DNA of 38,198 nt from a bacterium (GTDB lineage Bacteria > Actinomycetota > Acidimicrobiia > Spongiisociales > UBA5794). The notes under the pieces were generated by a model. That model was not told where the DNA came from and did no database searches. It saw only the letters and a program-made list of their open reading frames with translations. The stretch lies in NCBI GenBank assembly GCA_024226255.1, contig JAAELU010000620.1:1-38198 (forward strand). The letters run 5' to 3'. A program made the position numbers and the translations under genes. This document shows, in pieces, positions 33,455 to 38,198 of the stretch; the stretch's first letter is position 1, and each line of letters begins with the position of its first letter.

Positions 33455-33537
33455 GTCACGGCTGGTGAAGTAATGCGCAGCGCCTGCGCGTGCCGGCTGG
33501 CGATGATCAGCTGGCGCGGTACCGCTAGCGTGGCGCC

Positions 33538-35826
33538 ATGCGCCGTACCTTCACGACCCTGCTGTCTCTCACATTTGTCCTCGCGGCTTCCCCTGCCGCC
33601 CTGTCTCAAGACAGTGGTCAAACCACTAATTTCGATTGCGGCACCTACCGATTCGTCGTATGCGACGGATACTTCACCGACGCCGCCAACATTGTCGATG
33701 ACGACGCGGCAGTCGAGGCTGTCATCGATGCAGTCGTGACCCGGCACGGCAATCAGATCGCCGTCGTGACGGTCGCCGACAGCTCGCCCGAGAGTCCACG
33801 GGAGTTCGCGCAGAATCTCGGCAATACCTGGGGAGTCGGCGGTCCCGATCAGGATGGCGTCGTCATCCTCGTTGACATTGCGGCCAGAACAACCGAGGTC
33901 CGAACCGGCGATGGCATCACCCTCGATGCGGACCGCATCGCCGGAGCCGGCAACAGCCTCTTCGGAATCGGCGACTTCGAAGGTGGCCTCAAATCGATCG
34001 TCGGCAGCCTCGAGCAAGGGCTCCAAGATGAAGCCGCCGGCATTACCCCCGGAGTGGGCGGCGATACCAACCGCAGCTACATCTGGTGGATTCTCGGAGC
34101 TGCCGCACTCGGCGGTGGCGGATTCGTGGCGGCACGTGCTCGCAGCAAACGTCGCGATGAACGTTTCTGGGTCCGCGCCGAGTTGGTGGATGATCTACTG
34201 GCCAAGCTCGATGTACCGGGGCATGAACTCCCGCAACTCTCCGAGTACACCGTGTCGCTGACCGAACCAGCAACAGCGGCGCTGTTGAGTACCGCCAGCG
34301 CCATCGAGACGATGCGGGCGATTGGTGCCGGGGTGCGGCCTGATGATGACACGATTCCACCGTTGTGCGCCGCCGAGCTGGTGGCGGTGATCGACCGTAA
34401 ACGCCTCCTCGCCGAAACTGAGATTCCACTGGAGTTGGCGGCATCGGACGAGCGCAACATCCTTGAACAGGCCGTGCAAGATGCCGCCCGCATGGCACGA
34501 GATCGCGACATCAGCGACGATCAGTTCGAGGTGAATCGCAACGAACTCGAACGCCTCGTCGCATCGCTGCGCCCGCATCGTGTGGCCGCCGACCGCAAAC
34601 GGTTTGGAACCGCAATGAGCGATCGTTCGGTCGACACGACTCATGGGGCGGCAACATTGACCGATGCCGCCGATCGATTCCTCGAGGCGGCCCCGGCGTT
34701 CGATCCCGCAGACCCCCTCGAGCAGAGCATCGCCGACATGGCCGATGTCTACGACACGGCCGTCGCCAAGACTGCTCGCCTCGAGGAATTGCTTGATCGG
34801 CTTCCCGCCACAACCGCCCGGCCCGCCGTGGCGGCTGCTCTGGCCGACGTGAGCGACGACCTCGACGCATCCGTCGAGGAATACGAGACAATGCGCCGCA
34901 AACTCGAGAGGGAGGGCACCGCTCTCGAGGCCGATGGGCTCGACACGGCGGCGATCGCGGCCCTCCTGTTGATGAACCACGATGAGACCAACGTTGGAGA
35001 ATTCATCGCGGCGTACAACTCGAATCGCAACCGCGGGCTCGATCCGGGCGAATCGGTGGAGCTGGCATTGGCCGGCCTGCGCCATCCGTCTGACATCAAG
35101 CTGGTGCGCGCAGAAGCCGTTCGCCTCGGGCTGCCGGTTTCGATCACCACCGCCCTGCTGCGGCGCCGCGACGACGGTCCCCAGGTGTACGAACAGTTGC
35201 TGCGTGAGCTGGCATCCGAGGGAATCGAGGGCGACACCCGACGCACGGTCGCCGGAATCCTCGCCGTGTCGCTCGAACCGGCCCAAGCCACAGCCCGCTG
35301 GATAGAGGCCCACAAGGCGCTGGCCGATCTCGGCCTCGACGGCTCATACGCCGATGTCGCCGCCGCTTTCGGCGCCTCCGACCATCGTGGCCCGCGACGC
35401 TTCGCCTTGGCCTATGCCGCGCAACGCCAGGCGTTGGCTCGCAGCGCTGTGGATGGAGTTGACCGCTTCGCTCCGGAACTGGCACACGACGGAACGCAGT
35501 ACCAGACGGACAGCTGGACGCGCGACCGGATTCCACCCGGCCTATACGACTTCGACCCGTTCACACTCTTGTACTACCACTGGGTGATCACCCGCGGTCA
35601 CCATGGTTCGATGGGGTGGGAGCCGATCTATCGCGATCAGTCATGGTCCCAGGACCGCGGTTCATGGTGGGACCAGGGCGGATTCAGCGGATGGGGTGGC
35701 GGCGGTGGCTTCAGCGGTGGAGGCGGCTCATCATCATGGGGCGGCGGCAGCTGGGGCGGCGGTGGTTTTGGCGGCTGGAGCGGCGGTGGCGGCTTCAGTG
35801 GCGGTGGCGGCAGCTCGAGCTGGTGA
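33538..35826 (+). CDS. TPM-domain secreted/membrane protein with Gly/Ser/Trp tail
   Basis: The 762-residue protein has a signal peptide (RRTFTTLLSLTFVLAASPAALS). A TPM domain follows (about residues 30-165), with the DGYFTDAANIVDDDAAVEAV start and VVILVDIAARTTEVRTGDGI core. A transmembrane helix lies near 182-197 (WWILGAAALGGGGFVAAR), and a helical cytoplasmic region of about 500 residues then contains coiled-coil-like Arg/Glu/Leu stretches. The last 60 residues are mostly Gly, Ser and Trp, ending in GGGGSSSW. TPM proteins occur in photosystem repair (Psb32) and as bacterial YgcG-like membrane proteins. The ATG has TAGCGT six bases upstream and no Shine-Dalgarno. Function unknown. Confidence 0.85.
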   Translation: MRRTFTTLLSLTFVLAASPAALSQDSGQTTNFDCGTYRFVVCDGYFTDAANIVDDDAAVEAVIDAVVTRHGNQIAVVTVADSSPESPREFAQNLGNTWGVGGPDQDGVVILVDIAARTTEVRTGDGITLDADRIAGAGNSLFGIGDFEGGLKSIVGSLEQGLQDEAAGITPGVGGDTNRSYIWWILGAAALGGGGFVAARARSKRRDERFWVRAELVDDLLAKLDVPGHELPQLSEYTVSLTEPATAALLSTASAIETMRAIGAGVRPDDDTIPPLCAAELVAVIDRKRLLAETEIPLELAASDERNILEQAVQDAARMARDRDISDDQFEVNRNELERLVASLRPHRVAADRKRFGTAMSDRSVDTTHGAATLTDAADRFLEAAPAFDPADPLEQSIADMADVYDTAVAKTARLEELLDRLPATTARPAVAAALADVSDDLDASVEEYETMRRKLEREGTALEADGLDTAAIAALLLMNHDETNVGEFIAAYNSNRNRGLDPGESVELALAGLRHPSDIKLVRAEAVRLGLPVSITTALLRRRDDGPQVYEQLLRELASEGIEGDTRRTVAGILAVSLEPAQATARWIEAHKALADLGLDGSYADVAAAFGASDHRGPRRFALAYAAQRQALARSAVDGVDRFAPELAHDGTQYQTDSWTRDRIPPGLYDFDPFTLLYYHWVITRGHHGSMGWEPIYRDQSWSQDRGSWWDQGGFSGWGGGGGFSGGGGSSSWGGGSWGGGGFGGWSGGGGFSGGGGSSSW

Positions 35827-35830
35827 TCCG

Positions 35831-36625
35831 TTGACTCCTCACCGCATCGACTCGACACAAAACGACCGGGTGAAGGCCTGGCGCAAGCTGCACGGGCGCC
35901 GGGAACGCGATCGTCAGGGCTTGTGCCTCATTGAGGGCGTCCGCGAGCTATCGCGAGCACACGGCGCCGGGCTGCAGTTCAACGACGTCTTGGTTAGTGA
36001 CGAGGCCGGCCCCACGGAGCAGGAATTGGCTGAGGCAATTGCCGGCGACGGTGCTCAGCAGTTCGCCCTCGGTGGGGCAGCACTCAACAAGGTGTCGGTG
36101 CGCAGCAACTCGGCACAAATCATCGGCGTCGCCAAGACACCGGCCTTTTTGTTGCAGGACCTCTCACTGCCCGACACTCCTCTGGTTCTCATCGCCGACT
36201 CCATCGAAAAACCGGGCAACCTCGGGGCGATGATTCGCAGCGCCGACGGTGCCGGCGTGAATGCCGTGATTGCCGCCAATCCGATCTCTGACCTCGCCAA
36301 CCCCAGCGCCATTCGTGCTTCTCAAGGCGCCCTGTTCGCCTTCCCGGTGGCGCAGGGATCGCCGATGGCGATCAAGGAGTGGCTGACCGCCAGGGGCGTT
36401 CGCATCGTTGCCGCCGCGGCCGATGCCACCACAGAGCTGTGGGAATACGATTTCACCGCCCCAACGGCAATCGTGATCGGCAGTGAGCACGCTGGGCTGT
36501 CTCCCGAATGGAGATCCGTCCGCCGTCTCGCCATTCCCATGGCGGGCATGAGCGACAGCCTCAACGCCTCAGTTGCCGCCGCGGTCATGATGTACGAGGC
36601 CCAACGGCAACGGGAACGGGCGTAG
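35831..36625 (+). CDS. SpoU/TrmH-family RNA 2'-O-methyltransferase
   Basis: The 264-residue SPOUT methyltransferase modifies a ribose in rRNA or tRNA using SAM. The N-terminal substrate-binding domain starts with DSTQNDRVKAWRKLHGRRER and has LIEGVREL. The knotted C-terminal domain shows motif 1 (IEKPGNLGAMIRSADGAG), motif 2 (IVIGSEHAGLSPE) and motif 3 (IPMAGMSDSLNASVAAAVMMYE). I start at the TTG at 35831, five bases after the TPM stop; earlier in-frame sequence lies within the TPM Gly-rich tail. A GGTGAT site precedes it. The stop codon lies in the loop of a strong hairpin. Confidence 0.88.
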   Translation: MTPHRIDSTQNDRVKAWRKLHGRRERDRQGLCLIEGVRELSRAHGAGLQFNDVLVSDEAGPTEQELAEAIAGDGAQQFALGGAALNKVSVRSNSAQIIGVAKTPAFLLQDLSLPDTPLVLIADSIEKPGNLGAMIRSADGAGVNAVIAANPISDLANPSAIRASQGALFAFPVAQGSPMAIKEWLTARGVRIVAAAADATTELWEYDFTAPTAIVIGSEHAGLSPEWRSVRRLAIPMAGMSDSLNASVAAAVMMYEAQRQRERA

Positions 36626-36733
36626 GACGCCCGTTCCTTGGGCGGCGCGAGCGCCGCCAGGGCAGGTGGATACGCGACCGAGAGACCGCCTAGCGGCCCG
36701 TTGCTTGGGAGCTGCTGCGCAGCTCCAGGCAAC
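36613..36733. terminator. Cluster of three hairpins after the SpoU gene
   Basis: The first is GGAACGGGCG-TAGGA-CGCCCGTTCC (36613-36637), with the SpoU stop TAG in its loop. The second is GGCGGCGC-GA-GCGCCGCC (36641-36658). The third is GGAGCTGC-TGC-GCAGCTCC (36708-36726), extended by GTTGC/GCAAC to 36700-36733 with one bulged G. The third is the inverted copy of the hairpin at 31628. None has a U-tract. Confidence 0.6.
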
Positions 36734-36830
36734 ACCACCGATCGACGGAATCCATCTATGCCCAGGTGAGATCCTCAATCACAGCAAGGAAGCAAATCCG
36801 ACATATCATCAGGCGATGAGAGCCGATGCC

Positions 36831-37223
36831 CTACGAGTTGCAGAGATCTCCCTCGACGGCAAGCTCGATCTCGCGCTCATCATCGGTGAGTTCCTCACCT
36901 CCCGGAGGGATGCGGAGCTCAATCCGGGCATTCGACCCGACAACGATTATGTCCCAACCCGGCTCGTTTAGCAGGGCGGTCGCGCCAGTCCTTTCCTGTG
37001 GGTCGAGGGTCCGCCTGTGCCATACCGCATCATCGTCGGCACTGACGTCACCAGCTCCAATGTCAACGAACCAAACCTCCACCGGACCGGCGCACTCATT
37101 GCGTACGTAGCCGCCCCATCCAAGAACACCGGCAGAACACGATACGAGCGCAAGCACGCAGATCAGCCCGAACGTTAGGGCTCGCAACAATTGCAGGCGG
37201 ATGCGCACGTTTCGTGGTTTCAT
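36831..37223 (-). CDS. Small putative lipoprotein (130 aa)
   Basis: The 130-residue protein starts with a basic stretch and a hydrophobic segment, LLRALTFGLICVLALVSC; Leu26-Val-Ser-Cys29 is a good lipobox, so it is probably lipid-anchored outside the membrane. The mature part has two further cysteines (NECAG near 44 and DLCNS at the end) that may form a disulfide, plus strand-like stretches (PVEVWFVDIGAG, WDIIVVGSNARIELRIPPGG). Family unknown. A GGAGGA site before the ATG at 37223 supports it. It is convergent with the SpoU gene. Confidence 0.7.
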   Translation of the reverse strand: MKPRNVRIRLQLLRALTFGLICVLALVSCSAGVLGWGGYVRNECAGPVEVWFVDIGAGDVSADDDAVWHRRTLDPQERTGATALLNEPGWDIIVVGSNARIELRIPPGGEELTDDEREIELAVEGDLCNS

Positions 37224-37453
37224 TTCACCGGTCCTCCCCCGGGCAATCTCGGTAGCCAGGGACCCCGCCCGGTGTTCTTAGAGACCTCGAGGTTGTTGTC
37301 GGGCATCAGCTTGCGGCAGACCAGGCTTGCTTGGCACCGTCGAGGACATCCTAAGGCGCCATGACGCGGGTTAGGGTCCACGCGGCCTCAGTGCCGCGGA
37401 CAGTCGATGCCACGGTAAGAGCGATGTGGCGTCGTCGTCCTCTCCCGGCTTAC

Positions 37454-37495
37454 GTGGTACTTGATACGTGATACTTGATACGTGTTCCTTGATCG
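37454..37495. repeat. Heptanucleotide tandem repeat
   Basis: Six heptamers run in phase: GTGGTAC, TTGATAC, GTGATAC, TTGATAC, GTGTTCC, TTGATCG. The last merges into the LexA box. Alternation gives a 14-nt higher-order period (TTGATACGTG twice, then TTGATCGAAC). TTGATA at 37475-37480 could also serve as a -35 box. Confidence 0.75.
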
Positions 37496-37508
37496 AACGT
37501 ATGTTCGA
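37493..37508. promoter_or_regulatory. LexA (SOS) box upstream of the exonuclease gene
   Basis: TCGAAC-GTAT-GTTCGA matches the mycobacterial and Bacillus-type LexA operator in both half-sites and spacing. Including flanks it is an 18-bp inverted repeat. It lies 41 nt before the likely start codon and overlaps a possible -10 (TATGTT), so LexA binding should block transcription. Confidence 0.8.
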
Positions 37509-37549
37509 TGGTACGTTTGGCGGCCCTACTCGAGAGGCCGCACTTCCCG

Positions 37550-38198
37550 ATGCTCGGTCAGAGATCGTTCCATGACCTTGGTACGCCACTGTTTGACGTG
37601 TCGTTTGTGATCCTCGACCTGGAGACCACGGGCGCCACGGCGGCCAGCTGCGAGATCACCGAGATGGGGGCCGTCAAGTACCGGGCCGGCGAGCTGGAGG
37701 GCACATTCCAGACGTTGGTCAACCCGAACGCGCTGATCCCGCCGACGATCACGGTTCTTACGGGCATCACGCAGGCCATGGTGATCGATGCTCCGAAGAT
37801 CGACGAGGCAATGGCGTCTCTTCTCGAGTTCATCGGGGGCGCGGTGATCGTCGGGCATAACATCCGCTTCGACATGTCGTTCCTCAACGCCGCCGCCCAA
37901 CGGCTCGGCTACGGCAAACTACCGAATCGAACCGTCGACACGTTGGGGCTGGCGCGACGGCTGGTACACAGCGAGGTTCGCAACCTCAAGCTCTCGAGCC
38001 TGGCAGCGCACTTTCGCTCCCCTACCAAACCAAATCACCGAGCCCTCGAAGACGCCAAGGCCACTGCCCACGTCTTCTTCGAGCTCCTCGAACGAGCCGG
38101 CAGCGTGGGCGCCACATACCTCGAGGACCTGCTGCGACTCCCCACCGCAAAGGGCCGGCCGCACTACGACAAGTTGTCATTGACCGATCGCCTCCCCC
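37550..38198 (+). CDS. DnaQ-type DEDDh exonuclease, N-terminal part (cut off by window edge)
   Basis: An open frame runs to the window end (216 codons). It carries a full 3'-5' exonuclease domain: Asp23 and Glu25 in LDLETTG, Asp108 in VGHNIRFDMSFL, then His163 and Asp168 in HRALEDAKAT. The start LGQRSFHDLGTPLFDV resembles, from memory, actinobacterial DEDDh exonucleases fused to a UvrC-like GIY-YIG nuclease (for example M. tuberculosis Rv2191), so a nuclease domain may follow past the edge. The ATG at 37550 has GAGAGG 12 nt upstream. An in-frame ATG at 37508 is possible but touches the LexA box. DNA repair under SOS control is likely. Confidence 0.85.
   Translation, partial: MLGQRSFHDLGTPLFDVSFVILDLETTGATAASCEITEMGAVKYRAGELEGTFQTLVNPNALIPPTITVLTGITQAMVIDAPKIDEAMASLLEFIGGAVIVGHNIRFDMSFLNAAAQRLGYGKLPNRTVDTLGLARRLVHSEVRNLKLSSLAAHFRSPTKPNHRALEDAKATAHVFFELLERAGSVGATYLEDLLRLPTAKGRPHYDKLSLTDRLP

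Larger units (their letters stand above)
37224..37549. other. Divergent intergenic stretch with heptad repeats and LexA box
   Basis: Between the lipoprotein and the exonuclease gene I see no coding frame I can support. It contains a hairpin CGCGGC-CTCAGT-GCCGCG (37381-37398), a heptanucleotide repeat (37454-37495) and a LexA-type box (37493-37508). Confidence 0.65.

Noticed and set aside
36666-36971. Plus-strand open frame of 101 codons after the SpoU gene
   Set aside because: It begins inside the hairpin cluster, has no ribosome site, and overlaps the minus-strand lipoprotein gene, which has a lipobox and a good Shine-Dalgarno.

Overview
The window is high-GC bacterial chromosome. A deep-branching actinobacterium, perhaps close to Acidimicrobiia, is the best guess. 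Supporting marks are an LLM-class F420-dependent oxidoreductase, a Septum_form-type membrane protein, a DnaQ-type exonuclease of the actinobacterial DEDDh(-UvrC) kind, a LexA box of the mycobacterial TCGAAC-N4-GTTCGA form, a ZAS anti-sigma factor, many starts that look leaderless, and amino-acid leader peptides ahead of ilvB and leuA. No phage, transposase, CRISPR array, rRNA or tRNA is seen. This is core metabolism, and the unusual content lies in the non-coding DNA.

Layout. Positions 1-9697 are almost all minus strand. Read in the direction of transcription they hold queG, a small membrane protein and a metallophosphoesterase; then an SRPBCC protein, an ArsA/Get3-like ATPase, a 73-aa protein, a ROK sugar kinase, a DUF1232 protein and an 83-aa protein in a tightly overlapping operon; then an AlaC-like aminotransferase with fabD, fabH and fabG (fabG runs off the left edge). 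Positions 9698-10009 hold three hairpins, followed by a divergent pair: a four-cysteine mini-protein (minus) and an F420 oxidoreductase plus VOC protein (plus).

Positions 11812-18148 are one branched-chain amino-acid operon, ilvB-ilvN-ilvC-leuA-leuB. It appears to carry two successive leader-peptide controls. At the front is a promoter, a leader peptide containing Leu-Val-Leu-Ile and an intrinsic terminator. Inside the operon is a second leader peptide ending Leu-Leu-Leu-Ile, whose codons can pair with the leuA ribosome binding site. An M1-family lipoprotein peptidase follows. A 62-bp tandem palindromic repeat separates it from a convergent gene for a secreted protein with a duplicated two-domain layout and a Thr/Pro linker.

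Positions 21847-27460 hold a DapA-family aldolase; a minus-strand sigma/anti-sigma/MscS operon; a structured non-coding stretch with a candidate ECF promoter; and pntAA-pntAB-pntB. Positions 27463-31440 hold a nitroreductase, an ABC export pair and metK. Positions 31441-38198 hold a HhH-GPD DNA glycosylase, the Septum_form-type protein, a TPM-domain protein with a Gly/Ser/Trp tail, a SpoU rRNA/tRNA methyltransferase, a small lipoprotein and the start of a probably LexA-controlled exonuclease.

Recurring non-coding themes are heptanucleotide tandem repeats upstream of ilvB and of the exonuclease gene, strong palindromic hairpins at gene ends (one 25-nt hairpin sequence occurs twice), and TANNNT boxes 6-9 nt before starts that lack a Shine-Dalgarno sequence.
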